Assembly: GCF_001625215.2 (NCBI RefSeq)
Contig: NC_030384.2
Span: 29,314,527 to 29,378,526, forward strand
DNA: 64,000 bases
Source of the DNA: Daucus carota subsp. sativus
Taxonomy: Eukaryota > Streptophyta > Magnoliopsida > Apiales > Apiaceae
Reading direction: 5' to 3'
Below, in pieces: positions 1 to 12,560 of the stretch (position 1 is the stretch's first letter; each line of letters begins with the position of its first letter). The translations under genes and the position numbers were made by a program. The notes under the pieces were generated by a model. It saw nothing but the letters and a program-made list of their open reading frames with translations. It did not search any database and was not told the origin of the DNA.

Positions 1-2072
1 GCCTATGGCATATTACCTAGAAGCTCATATAACAAGAAAGTTAAAGCATTCAAGATTCATCTTTTGAGTTAGAGTGCCGATAATTAGCCAGATCTAAGAT
101 AAATAATCATAACTACATTCTCCGTATGTTAAGAAAAAAACACGAACTCTAAAGCATGTACATATATACCATGTCATCGTCAGCAGGGTGATCACCCTTG
201 TCAAAAGCCTCTCTTAGCATTTTATTTTCTTCTTCTAGTTGAGCACACCGTTGCTTAGAGAAAGCTAGATCTGATTTGACATTTTTCAGCTCCCTAAGTA
301 GTAGTTTTGCCTTTGCAGCTGTTGCCATTGCCACCTATAAAACCAAAATAAATTCTATTATCGTGTTTTCCTAGCAAAGGAGAAATAAGCTGGTGGTGCT
401 CAAGATAAATTACTAAATAGCTGCATCTGATAGGCCTACGAGTAAACTTGACAGAAGGACCTGATCTATCCTAAATTAGAGACTCTAATCGTGCTTCCTT
501 AAGCATCTAAGCACTAGATCCACATAGATCTGGCCATTGCATTTAAGTGCAAATTTTACTACAGAACGCCCCGAATAACATTGCTGATGGTTTCCATTTA
601 CTTGGTTAAAATCTGCTCTGGACTCTAAAATTGTGGAGGCAAAAAGCGTAATTTCACATTAGAAAATCTTACATCGCGAGATGCCTTGATTTGAGTTTGT
701 TGATTTGACTGCACCCGTGGTTGTGCAGAGTTTATCAGTGGTTCCTGCTTAGGTATGCCTGATGCCTGACTATTTCCCTCTAAATCGCTTCCTTTTCTCC
801 TAATTTGCATACTCCGTGATTGTTGAAGAATATCTGGAGACTTCTTTTCCACCTTACTTCGACCTTCCTGAAAAGGAAGACATATGTGCAAGATTGTTTA
901 TGTTTCTAGACTTCAGAAACTATTTGGAGTTTGATCTGTACATCATTGAAAGAATTAATATATGACAAGACTCTAATAAATAACAGCTCAAGAAAATTGA
1001 TTGGTCTATCTTCTGAGATTCAAATGTTTACCTCCAAGGCATTTCCAGTGGTACCACTAAATTGATTAAATGAGGATGTCAGTGCATCTAAGCCTTTCCG
1101 AAGAGAAGGATTGTCCACTGGTTTCGACCTCTCATTTGATAGACGTGAATGATAATACTGATATCCCAAAAGAAAAGACGGGGCATTAAATTTAAAATGA
1201 AATACATGTTCCCAAACGCAATCTAATAGAAATCTTACGCATTAGTGAATGAACTAATGATCATGATCAGTTGTTAACATTTTGTTAACAAAATCATAGT
1301 CAGAAACACAGAAGTATTCACCTGGTCATTTGTCAAGTAAGTAGAGTTATATGCCATCTGATTAGGCCTCGAATAGTGTCTAGGACTGGTATCTTCTTCA
1401 AGAACTGATTTAGCTGTCCTTGCAAGAACATTCCAGAACCCTCCTGCTTGATCATTTGTAGTTTTTAATGATCTATAATCATAGGTAGGCCCCTATCATT
1501 TACATATCAGAAGATAAAGGAGTGATTAAAACAGCTTCAAAACTGATATTTAGCCAGAAATTCATAAGCTTTGTAAGTAAACAACCATAATTCTTGTTCT
1601 TTTCCTTGAAACCTGTCATGTAGATTTAAACCAAAACTCAATCCCACAAAACCTTATTTTTTTCGTGATTCTTTATCTTTCGTTAAGGTCAGTGACAGAA
1701 ATTTAAATACTCAAGCACAGAGACCTCTCTTGCATCCTTTCTTTCACTTCATTCAACATTCCATTCATTCTAACCAAATGCAAATGAGAATCTAAGGCCT
1801 TGATTGTCGAATATTACAACTTCATAATTTCCTAATTAAAAAAAAATGACAGCAAAAAAACAACGCGCACATTTAAAGAAAAATTACTAGTAAAGACAAG
1901 AAATGAACACCTGAGGTGATCGAGGAGAATAAGAAGAATCAGAGCGAGCCGCTATGAAGGCCTGAGCCGCGAGAGATGAGGAGGAGGAGGAAGAGGAGGT
2001 AGGATCATCATCGTCATCATCGTCCTTGCACGTAGACGTCCTGGTGATTATTTGCCTTCTTCTAAAAGCCAT
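1..2072 (-). CDS. Plant coiled-coil protein of unknown function (3' end beyond window)
   Basis: Five exons join in frame, all with phase-0 GT-AG introns: 2072-1911, 1492-1322, 1157-1032, 867-673 and 334-170, giving 273 codons. A donor follows position 170, so the gene continues left of the window. The start at 2072 is the first ATG of a short basic N-terminus (MAFRRRQ). Next come an aspartate run, a serine run and a conserved-looking block [16 protein letters not shown] at the start of exon 2. Exon 5 is alanine/lysine-rich and ends in a predicted coiled coil rich in Leu, Lys and Glu (for example [13 protein letters not shown]). I recognise the pattern as a plant-specific family but cannot assign a function. 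No membrane segment or signal peptide is visible. A CAC-trinucleotide tract lies just upstream in the presumed 5' UTR. The exon structure is well supported; the role is unknown. Confidence 0.8.
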
Positions 2073-2124
2073 TTAAAAATTTCTCCTTAATGATACAAAT
2101 TATAGGCAAAATGTCACGTTACGA

Positions 2125-2152
2125 CCACCACCACCACCACCACCACCACCAT
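2125..2152. repeat. CAC/GTG trinucleotide microsatellite
   Basis: About nine uninterrupted CAC units lie 50-80 bp upstream of the start codon of the minus-strand coiled-coil gene, probably in its 5' UTR. A related GAG/GAA-rich tract at about 1978-1999 encodes that protein's serine run. Confidence 0.85.
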
Positions 2153-2450
2153 GAAGAAGAACAGCAGCAGCAGTTCGCCGCAAGGTACCTCCACCGCAAT
2201 GTAGCAAATGCAGGTGAGAAAGAAGAGATGAAAAACAGAGGTGCAGATGGAGATTGAGAATGATGTTTGTGGATGAATAGATTATTTGGGTATAATACTC
2301 CCCTTTTTTATGTTTGATGGATGGAGAAACATAACATGCACACACGTACAAATACAATGTCTTAGAAATAACTGTCCCTCCCTCTCTTCCCGCACTAATC
2401 GCTGATATATAATTTCCCTTCAATATTGTGTTTTCTTTGTTACTATTTAC

Positions 2451-2961
2451 CAGTGTTGTAAAAAGCGGGAATCGGACTTAGTTAGCAAAGGCACCGTCTA
2501 GCGATTAATCGGATAATCGGGGATTAATCGGAGTGATTAATCGGAAACAATTTAATATTATTTTTTAAACTAGATAAATATAAATATATTTATATTTATA
2601 TTTACAATAGATTTATAATCATATAATTCTATAAATTAAAAAAATCAATGAATTTATCCACAAAATATCCATTTTCTAAATATTTAGGTCAATTCATCCC
2701 ATAAGACAATAGTACAATGCGTCTTAAAACTAATTTTAAATTTTTAAATTTTTTAACTATGATTTTTAAATTTTTTAGATTTACCGATTTTTTTACCAAT
2801 TTTTTCCGATTTTACCGTCTTTTGTCCGATTAATCCCGTCTTTTACCGATTTTTCAAAAAAACAATTTTTTCACCGATTAACGCTTAATCGAGACGGTGG
2901 CCGACCAAACAGCGATTAATCGGTAATTAATTGGGATTAATCGCCGACATTTAGAACACTG
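2451..2961. mobile_element. hAT-type non-autonomous element (MITE), complete, 511 bp
   Basis: The element begins CAGTGTTGTAAAA and ends TTTAGAACACTG, so the terminal inverted repeats match at about 11 of the first 13 positions. It is flanked by a perfect 8-bp direct repeat, CTATTTAC, at 2443-2450 and 2962-2969. An 8-bp duplication plus CAGTG termini is the hallmark of the hAT superfamily. Both subterminal regions carry copies of GATTAATCGG; the core CGATTAATCG is itself a palindrome and such repeats often bind transposase. The centre is AT-rich and non-coding. A relative lies at 5553. Confidence 0.9.
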
Positions 2962-3029
2962 CTATTTACTAATAACAATGGCAATAGTAAAAAATAACAA
3001 TATGTACTACATTGGAGTTTGGCATCCCC

Positions 3030-3900
3030 CAAAGCTTCACGACAGCTATGAGTTCTAACCGAACCGAGCTATTTGCTGAACTCGCTCGATTCGTTAGGTG
3101 TTCGTGTTTGATGAATTCGGTTCGATATCTTATCATACCCGAGTTAGAACAACACCTATTGTCCGATAACTCTAAAAATCAAATCAAAATATTAAGATGT
3201 TGACTCAAGTTCGCTCGTTAAGTTCGAGTCTGTTTGTTATATTTATAATATGGCAATTGTTCAAATGCAAACCACCATAATAAAAATCAAAATACAAACC
3301 AAAAGAAATTATACCTAAACGACATCACCCACCCCCCATACGTCATCACCCACCTTGGGCTCACCCTCACCCCCGCTCAATCCACTCCGGGCTCGCTAGA
3401 GCCTCACCAAGGCTCCGCACAGGCCCTGGACAGGCTCTAGATAGCCTTAAGAGGCAAAACTTGGCCCCACCATGATCCCACTATGCCACACCCCGACTCT
3501 ACTAGGCCCCACTTAGACTTTGTCTAGGCCCATTTCGGGATCCATCCCCGGTCCCAAAACCGTTACCATTCGACTTAATTGCATTGGTTTTTAATTAGTT
3601 TGTATTATAGTATTTTGTATCATATATAATATTCATGATATAAAGGCTAACTCTTTGCATTAAATAAAGTTAAAGATAGCCTAAAATTTTTATAAAAATA
3701 TATATTGTTCACGAGATGTTCATATTCGGTTCGGTTCAATATTTTCGTGAACGGTTGTAGTTGATTCGATTGTTAGCGAACTCTAATTTGAACAAGAAAA
3801 TTGTCGATAAAGTTATCAAACATTATTCGATTCAATAAAATTTTGTTTGAGTTGATAAAAGTGGTCCAAGTTCGATTCATTTACACCGGCTCTACTCTAC
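3030..3900. repeat. Degenerate TCGGTTCG-type repeats flanking a C-rich block
   Basis: Two stretches (about 3050-3240 and 3715-3890) are full of GGTTCG/CGAACC motifs. Between them, about 3320-3560 is strikingly rich in C and G compared with its surroundings. The 63-residue open frame at 3012-3203 sits in the repeat and resembles no protein I know. The whole block looks like decayed transposon sequence of a type seen again near 29940-30330, 51470-52400 and 58640-59070. Confidence 0.5.
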
Positions 3901-3954
3901 GTATACATCACTCAAGTATATCTAGTTTTACTACTTTTACTTCGCGACTCCCGT

Positions 3955-4095
3955 CTTTTTTTTTTTAAATTTAGATTTATGTATGTTACAAGTAAATATT
4001 TAATATGAAATTTTATTTTTTTGGATGACTGAGATTCGAACCACGTATCATAGAAGATAATCTACCAATAGGCTATTCACCGCTTTGCTCCAAAT
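3955..4095 (-). mobile_element. tRNA-derived SINE-like element
   Basis: On the minus strand an RNA polymerase III A box, TAGCCTATTGG (4075-4065), is followed 33 bp later by a B box, GGTTCGAATCTC (4042-4032). The downstream sequence is A/T-rich and ends in a long A run near 3955-3966. No convincing acceptor stem or intact cloverleaf can be paired, so a SINE head or decayed tRNA copy fits better than a working tRNA gene. Confidence 0.45.
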
Positions 4096-5060
4096 TTAAA
4101 TGACATGTCAATTAGACATGAAAATTTTTCATTTGATATGATATTTTCGGTACAAAAATTTGTATTACAAGTACGAATTTCAGATGCGAATATCTTACGC
4201 GCGGATTTGTTGAAATAGTTTAACACATTGTTGTACATCGAAAAAAATGTGACAATGCCCGAGGTATTTATGTGACTTTTGGAAACGCAGGAAAATATTT
4301 TTATCCAAATATTAATTGGTCGTATATTAGCGGGTTATATATAGAGTGTGTGTGTTAAGTTTAATGGAGACTATTTTTCTATCGAAGACCGTGGAGATCA
4401 TACATGTTTAGCGTGAAAAATATTATAAAATAGATTATGTTATAAAACATGAGTAAAGTTCCTTATAGATTACATTTTTCATTGTACCATTATAGACCAA
4501 CATCTTAACCATTTATTGATTTTAATCTAACGGTCCTTATTATTCTTCATTTATTACTTTTAAATTATGTTTAATGGGTGAATGTTAGATATACTATATA
4601 ACATACGGACCACCAGCTATAATTAATGACATCGGTTATGATTTTGTGTTTTATGTATTACTCCAGACTATGCAATAGTTCTGCACATCTATGTAATTGT
4701 TTGTCCATTTCGTTCGTCGTCGATTATCATTCTTCTTCTCCATTTTGAAGTCAACAACTTTCATCGTGCTACACCTCTATTGATCTGGTTAATCTTTGTT
4801 CTTAAATATAGTTGAAGAGGATTATGGCAATTATAGTGTTTGTTTTGCACCCCTCTTGCATATCGTATATACACATACAATGAAAATGCAAGATGATAAT
4901 AACAATAACAATGTACTGTTCCGCAACTAATCTCTAAATATAGTTGAAGACGGTAATGGACTGTCCGACGCTTTGGCTATGCATCAAGTTGTGAAACCGA
5001 TGTACAATACAATGGTCTTGCGTTCCTGTTTACAGTAAAAAACATGATTAATTAAATTGT

Positions 5061-5373
5061 TACTCCCTCCGTCCCTCTCAATTGTTTACATTGGAGGGGA
5101 ACACGGAGACCAAGACAATGTATAAAAAATGAGTAAAATTAGATGAAAAGTGGGTAAAGTGGTGGGACCTACCAATATTTAATAATGGATTTGAGATAGT
5201 GGAGGAAAGACAAGTAGTGGGTGTAATAGTAGTTTTTATTGTTAAATATGAGATAGTAGGGGAAGATAGTGGGTGTAATGATGAGAAAAACTTACTATTT
5301 ATAGTAACGTAAAGAAATAAGAGGGACATCCCAAAATAGTAACCGTTAAGAAATGAGAGGGACAGATGGAGTA
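5061..5373. mobile_element. Stowaway-type MITE, subfamily A
   Basis: It starts CTCCCTCCGTCCC after a TA dinucleotide (5061-5062) and ends in the inverted version GGGACAGATGGAG before TA (5372-5373). The interior shares long stretches with the copy at 21160 (for example GGAGACCAAGA and TGGTGGGACC), defining subfamily A. TA duplication and CTCCCTCCGT ends are typical of Tc1/mariner-derived Stowaway elements. Confidence 0.85.
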
Positions 5374-5552
5374 TATATTAACAATATATATAACAATTTA
5401 GTTATTAATTTAATTTTTAAATTTAAAAAACATTGCTATAACTAATTTATATATTATTATAATAATTTAATTATTATTTTAAAAAATCATAAATTTAATT
5501 TTTACTTTTGAAAAATGTAAAAAATATTATAACGCGGATTAACCTGTATTGG

Positions 5553-6025
5553 CAGTGTTCTAAAAGTCGGCGATTAATCGGAATTAATCACCGATTAATC
5601 GTTGTTCAAGCGAGTTCCGTCTCGATTAAGCGTTAATCGGGTTAAAAATCATTTTTATGGAAAATCGTATTAATCGGTCAAAAATCATTGGTATAATCGC
5701 TCAGAAGTCGGTAAAAAGTCGGTCAAGTTTAAAAATTAATTTTTTTTCTTTTTTTTAAATTTGAAATTTTAAAATTTAACTTAACTAAAAACTAAAAATA
5801 AAAAAGATGTAATATTTTTTGTGATAACTTAAAAATACGTATAAAACTATACTAATAATATTTTCTATACATATAATAGGCAATATATTTGTGATATATA
5901 AATTTATACTATTTAGACTTTATAAGACGATAAATCTATAATATATGATATTAATAATTACATATAATTTTAAAACAATATTAAATTAATTTCGATTCCT
6001 GTCCCGATTAATCATGATTATCATA
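5553..6025. mobile_element. hAT-type MITE, same family as 2451, right end unclear
   Basis: It opens CAGTGTTCTAAAAGTCGG and has the same subterminal GATTAATCGG repeats and AT-rich centre as the 511-bp element at 2451. Near the other end, CCCGATTAATCATG (about 6008) resembles the subterminal repeat, but no clean CACTG terminus or 8-bp target duplication was found. It is probably a degraded or truncated copy, about 150 bp upstream of the longin-like gene. Confidence 0.7.
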
Positions 6026-6176
6026 AAAAACTAAAAGGCTCAAAATCCGGTTACACAAAAATACAGTTTTGGTATTCAGTCCATTAAATAATTAGAACTC
6101 AGACGAAGCAAGTATCATAGCATCTGTCTGAATTTTAAAAGGTCATTGCTTCCGGTGATACAGAAGATCTGAAAAA

Positions 6177-9100
6177 ATGTTGCTGGCTGTTCTCATCGCC
6201 AATCCCGAGGGCAATATTCTCGTCGAACGGTACTCTCTCCCATCTCTCCCTCTCTCTCTCTCCCCCTCTCTCCCTCCCCCCTTCTAGTGTATGTTATTAT
6301 CGTGGACGTAGTTTCAGTTACTTGTGTGGCTAGATTCCATTCCATCTATTTCTTTATCATTTACTCTGCGCTCTACTTACTAAAAACAGGAGAAATGGGA
6401 TGAGAATTGATATTAATTTGTGCATAATTAAGGATCTTGAATGAATTTATGCTACTTTGTTTATCTATGTGGTGTTTTTTTTTTTGCTTGACAGCATGCC
6501 TAGGAACATTTGATTGGATTAGTTAGATTAGTTAAAGATCCCGAGTAGTTTGATTGCTGGAATCGGTGTTATTTTGCAGGTTTAATGGTGTACCGGCTGA
6601 AGAAAGGTTGCATTGGCGATCTTTTTTAGTTAAACTTGGAGCAGATAACCTTAAGGGGATTAAGAACGAGGAGCTCCTTGTTGCTTGTCACAAGTACGTG
6701 ATCCCTTTCCTTCTCTAAGGATATATTGTCATGTTTTTTTGGTACCGCCTTCCTGTTGGTTGTGTTGCTCTTTATCTGTTATTTGGTCACGGAAAGGGAA
6801 TTATAACACTTTCATTTGATTATCAAGTTAGTTTACTTGATCAACTTAGAGTAGAAAGCATTTCTCGTACCTTTAGTATGCACGTTCTAGCAAAAATACT
6901 TAGGTTGTGTTTACTTGGATGGAATGGAATGAGGGGAGAATGGTATGAAAAATTATAAAAAAAAATTTATGAAGAAAGAAGATTGTATGAGAAAATAATG
7001 ACTATTGAGGAATGATTATTGGCATCTTCCCCTCGTAGTCATCTTAACTAAACAATTACTTTTCCTTTCGTTCCCTAATTTTCTCATTGCAAAGTAACCA
7101 TTTGGTTGAAGATGGGTCAATCTGAATATGATAATCATTTCGTAAACTTGATGATGGAAGGACTGTAGTGTTTAGACTTTGTTTTTATTAGCAGATTAAC
7201 AAAGGGCTCAACAAATAGCTATTTTCTCCCATGCTTATCTTGGACTTCTCAGTCATCAATTCTTGTCACCATATAATTTTTACCACTATTATAGTATTAT
7301 TATATTGCCCATTTTGTACTCCTGCCATGCTCCAGCGACCTATATGATTATCAATAATAGAGTCCCGAAAACCCTAATAGCACCTACTTTTTCTTCAAAG
7401 GCGATTTGATGGGTATTTGGAAGATAATGGAAGATAAAAGAACATGAATGAGATGAAGCCAGAGGGATCTGAAATTGATGGTTTAGCTACCAAAGAGACC
7501 ATTGATTCTTGTTACCGTTGAAATGTGTGCAGTAGTAATTTGAGTGGGCGACAGGGGGAGAGAGGCATAGAATGAAACCTTTAGAATGTTTGCAGGGGAT
7601 AATTTGAGTAGGAGACGGGGAAAGAGTGGGAGAGGACGTAACTACAGTTGGGCTGGATAGTGCAAGAACAGTTGCAGTGATTGGAAAATTAATGTTCAAT
7701 TGCTGATTGACTTGGACGGCAGAGTTCATTGTTTGGAGGCTTGAAAAGGATTTACATAAGTCCGAGATGGATCTACTTATATTTTTGAACCTAATATCCC
7801 TTATACAAGTTAACTGTTGTAGTTTTGTCCGATGGAAGTACACGAAGTGCACTTATTTTAAGTGTAGTATTCTTTTTTTGCTAGAATTAGAACTCAAATA
7901 TTAGTTCTGCTAGGTCTACGTTACACGTGCACAGAGTACATTTTACTTAATCCTAGAACCGAGACAGATCAGTGATAAGAATTCTGTGCAAGACCTGATT
8001 ACATATCCTAGAATAAGTCCACCACATTGAGATGTGAGATTCTGCACCAAATTACATATTCAACACAATCGATATTTAATTAAACTTCTAAAAAAAATTC
8101 ATTTTTTTCTATTTGATATTTACATGACGCCTCATAAGAGATTTTTCTTTAGTCTTACCATGTTCATTCCTGACGGTCCATAATTCTTTTTCTAGAACTT
8201 ATGCAGAGGGCTGATAAATTATCCAAGGATCAACTGCACATTATTATACAATTTGCAGTTTTTCAGCACTAAGTCTAAAACTACATATAGTCATATAGAC
8301 CTACATCAACAGTTTTAAGTATTACTAAGTTCCATGACCTATTGGGATACTGCAACTAATCCTTAAATCTATGCTTTACAAAATTAGCTGAAATGGTTAA
8401 GTGTACGGTAAAAGACATTTTCACATGAAATACGGCAGTACTTAAGTATCATCGCTATTATTGTAACACAAGGTTATCAATCTAGATAAATACCTTTGTC
8501 TTTTCTATTCCTACCAGAACCTCTCAGCCTTTAACTCAATCAGCAGAGAAATCTAGATAAATAGATACACTTCCACCTTTAGAAATTTAAAAGTCAAAAG
8601 AGTTTGATTGGTAAAAAAGTGATGTTCACACAAACCCCTTAACAATTTACGATGGAAAACTGTGACTTAAATAAGTCACGTGTTTAAATTAAATTTACAT
8701 GTCATTTAATTGTATAAATTTTTAAGTGAAAAACCAAAAGTTGAAAAACCAGAAAGTATCCACAGTTTCTGGTTTGAAATAACAGTAGGCAATCACTCCT
8801 ACAGATGAGAGGTCAAAGTTAACTGACAAAGCTACGGATGTAATCAATCTTCTACCAATTCCCTCCACTGCGCACGCAGTAAGAATTAGTTTGATACTTT
8901 GATTGTCTTTTTTGATTTGGTGAATGGACCAAAACAAAACCCTGTTGAAGCTTTAACATATCTAGTGATGTACATCCTTGAGTGTTAACAACGTAAACAA
9001 GGAAACTCCAAAAAATGTAGGTGCAAAAAACAATTGTATATAATCCATCACAGTTGATTGAAAAATACATTGTGCATTATCAGGTAGCAATATGGACAAC

Positions 9101-10792
9101 CCAACATATTATTTCAGAAACATATGCTAAAGAAAGCTACCTGATTAATTACTAGCGTCACTCCAGGTTTTGTGATAAAGGTACCTCAATAGGTCAATAC
9201 CAAAAAAAGAATGTGGATTACTTGCATTCTAGTGATCAAGTACAGAAGTAACTAGTAAGTAGTAAGCATAACATATACAATGAAAAAAATTAACATGTTC
9301 TAGAAGGCATGTATCTTTCTTAGAATCTAGATGTCTTTTCATCCTTCAGTTTCAAACAAAAATGTTCAAGCATTCAAGCGTCTTGTCTCTATTTAGTCTA
9401 GGTAGTTAGACGTGGATCTGTAAGATATGAGTTACATTGGTACCCACTCTGTCTTCTCTTGGTGCTTGCAAATTTGAGTGAGAAAAGTTTATCACAGCAT
9501 TCAAAGTTTTAGAATTTGAACTCAAGCAATCACATACTTTTGATAGAATGCAACTTGTAAATTTTAAAAATTTATTCTTCTAAGATGAATTGATGCGGAA
9601 CCTTTTTGTGTGACTCACTGTATTCCCAGAATTTGGGCTACAATAAGTTAGTTCTATTTTGGCAAGAAACTGATAGAGGGTCACTTTAAAGTTTCCATTG
9701 TTTACTTAATTTTGACAGATTGTGGTTAACATTCAGATCCACTGATGACTTGATTGTTTCTCACTCAGATCAGTCTATATTGTCTACACTGTGCTTGGAG
9801 ATGTAAGCATATATCTTGTTGGCAAGGATAATTATGATGAACTTGCCTGTAAGTATTACAGCCTTTTCATATCTCTTCATTAATATATAACCTTTTTGCA
9901 AACTGGCCTGAGCAATTTTAGCCCCCTTGCTGGTATGAAGTTTTGTTTTCATTTGTCCAATAAAGTAAAGCTGATAAGAAAGTAACCAAGTCTGACTACT
10001 GAAAAGGCTTATAAATTTATAATGCTTTCAAATGCCGACATCTTGCACAAAATTTATTTCTTAGCTCTGTTTGGTGATAACATGGATGATAACGGAGATG
10101 CACAATGATTGTAGCTGTGTTGGAGAGATCCAAGGCCCCAGTCTAGCATGCCTAACTTTCTATTTCCTATCTATACATTGTCTCTAATACAATGTTATTT
10201 ACTTTAAAGTGTCAGAAGCAATCTTTGTTATAACCTCAGCTCTAAAGGACGTATGCGGGAAGCCTCCAACCGAACGCCTTTTCTTGGATAAGTATGGAAA
10301 AATCTGCTTATGTTTTGATGAGATTGTATGGAAGGTGAGGATCTATCAATCTCAATGTATTACATACTGGTACAGTGACATGATTTTACTCTGGCATTAT
10401 CTGTAGACCAGATTAAAATGTTTATTTGTTATATAGGTTGAGCTGCACTATAAAATGACTGATATGCTCTCACACCGACTGTAAATGAAACCATTTTGAT
10501 GCCTCGTAAAGTATTAATTCTATTAATTGGCCCTCCATATATTCAGACACCTAGGGGTAACATTTTTGTTGGAGCCCTTCTCCACACCTATAGTATTTAT
10601 TCATGTAACAGGAGAAAATAGGTTATATTTGTAGTTCCTGATGTTTTGTTAGCACAAGTGTTTATCTGTGAAATACATGCCCCATCTTTTGCTCATGGTA
10701 TTGATCCTATTGTTCTTAAGGGTTTGTTGGAGAACACAGACAAGGAGAGGATCAAGCGGCTCATCAGGTTAAAGGCTCCTACTGAATTCTGA
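6177..10792 (+). CDS. LOLITA: Longin/SNARE-like adaptor small subunit, probable LOLITA (TPLATE/TSET complex)
   Basis: Five exons join in frame: 6177-6229, 6580-6693, 9769-9848, 10210-10334 and 10721-10792, encoding 147 residues. The start MLLAVLIANPEGN is the first ATG after an AG-rich leader. The compact fold-sized protein with VYTVLGDVSIYLVG, a later helix SEAIFVITSALKDV and KPPTERLFLDKYGKI matches the longin-like small-subunit family (sigma/zeta adaptins). By memory it best fits the plant SNARE-like protein LOLITA, partner of TPLATE in plasma-membrane endocytosis. The family is sure; the exact name is less so. Intron 2 is about 3.1 kb and carries repeat debris. A CT-rich tract (6233-6283) opens intron 1. 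Confidence 0.85.
6694..9768 (+). other. Large intron 2 of the longin-like gene, with MITE remnant
   Basis: This 3.1 kb intron contains no gene I can support. At about 6900 a sequence TTAGGTTGTGTTTACTTGGATGGAATG resembles the termini of the inverted-repeat element near 38020, so an old insertion is likely. Open frames at 7487-7852 and 8722-9070 have no recognisable content. Confidence 0.6.
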
Positions 10793-11179
10793 TCAGGAAA
10801 CTAGTGCCACTGGATCTGCTGAAGACAGTACTTCCCAGCTCCTGTGTACATTGTGTGTTTTATAGCATCTACCTTGAAACATCTCCACCATGATGGGATC
10901 ATTGTCTGCTTGTAAACTTGTCATGAGTGTACTTTATCCAGCCATGTTCAATTCATCTATTTTTAAACCTTTTACCAGTTGCCAAATTGTTTTATACATT
11001 TGGCCTGTATCAAGAATTTAGAGGGATTTTAAGTAGAAACTAACATCTATAAGAAAACATGGACTTCTAAATATAGAATCTAGCTAATATATGAAGAATG
11101 ATTGACTTAAAAAAATATCAGGTGGGTCGTAAAATGGTTCCTTTTAATAAGATATCATACAGCATTTATAAATATAGAT

Positions 11180-11830
11180 TAATTAGATGAAAATATTTTG
11201 TTTAACTATTCTATTTATTCTTTTACAAAAAGTGTCCTGCCAGCATATGGTAATAATCGATGGAAACAAAAAACAAACGAAGAATCGTATAGTTGGACCA
11301 AAATCAAAAAATAATATATATTTTTTTCGCCTCAAATTTCATGAGGAAAGTCAAAATGACTATTATTTCGAGACAGACACAGAATATATTTGTACATCTA
11401 AATATATTTGGTTCTTGAATATCTTGATCGATAAAGTAATATGATTTCATTAAAGTGATATTTTTCTTCTAATGCCAACAAATGTAGATATTGTATTAAT
11501 AGATTAAATAAATCGATAAAATAATATTCTTTTTATTTGTCCAAATGATGTTATCTTAAAGAGATTTGACAACTTCATAGGACATAAAATTTGGTAATAC
11601 ATTTGGAGGGGTATTAAAATTTCTATGTTGTTCATGAATTGTGGAGATTGAAATGAAATGAAAGTATGAAAGTTATATTGTGTTATAGTTGAACCTCGAT
11701 TAAGTAATAATCGATAAAGTAATATCTTCACTAAAATTATATATTTTTCAGGTACCAATATAATGTACATAATGTATTTTTACACTCGATAAATTAATAT
11801 TTTTCGTTGGTCCCAATGTTATCACTTTAC
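11180..11830. repeat. Reiterated TCGATAAA-TAATAT motif, probable decayed DNA transposon
   Basis: Variants of TCGATAAAGTAATAT occur near 11429, 11514, 11712 and 11788, together with AACCTCGATTAAGTAATA at about 11692. The four copies lie within 400 bp. No clear termini or target duplication were found. Confidence 0.45.
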
Positions 11831-12526
11831 AAAGATTTAACTGGAGTCCCGAAGTGACATAGAAGTGGTTGAATATGTCACTGTTAAATTTTTTGTTTTA
11901 ATTTGATCTGCCGAATTGTTCATTATATATGTCACTAATCATAATTAAATGATTCTAGTAAGTTCGGAGAATATATTATGTTAATATAAATCAAGAGAGT
12001 GTTATAAATACAATTTGTAGGTCGGCTACAGGACAACAATTCATTACACACAAATTCGCACATCAGATCTCTCAATCTATCTTAATATGAATGGTAATGT
12101 GTGATGTGTTTTGCTGGTTTCAAATGAAATTTCAAAATTTTGTTCACATGCTTTCATATCTAACCATGGTTAGGTGATATTTGTGTTCTCAAACTATCTG
12201 TATGTGTGTATTAGTGAGATAGTCACCCGACGCTCAACACATATAGATCAATGTATGAGGCGTTAGATCTTTTTCACATCCATTTCACAACAGCAACTAT
12301 CACCTTACGCTATACACATATAAACGTATATATTTGGCGCCAGGTCCTTTGATTTGGTGAAGAACAGCTCTCAACTTATCTGGTGCCTACACATAGAGAA
12401 CAGTTGGAGAGGCGTCAGGCCCTTGTATTTGAAATTTCTTTTCATTCTCTTTATCTAGCGTCAGCACATAGTAATGTATGTATGTGACTTCAGGCATATT
12501 TCTTTATTTTTCTTCACATTACGTCA

Positions 12527-12527
12527 T

Positions 12528-12558
<31 letters not shown>
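12527..12558. repeat. AT dinucleotide microsatellite
   Basis: A run of about 14 AT units followed by ACACAC, within a gene-free stretch (10793-14200) that otherwise holds only repeat fragments. Confidence 0.9.

Positions 12559-12560
<2 letters not shown>

Noticed and set aside
2100..2423. 107-residue minus-strand open frame with a glycine run
   Set aside because: The glycine run is the CAC/GTG microsatellite, and the frame overlaps the presumed 5' UTR of the coiled-coil gene without protein-like content.
4020..4095. Possible tRNA gene on the minus strand
   Set aside because: A and B boxes are present, but the acceptor stem does not pair and the anticodon arm cannot be drawn; called SINE-like instead.
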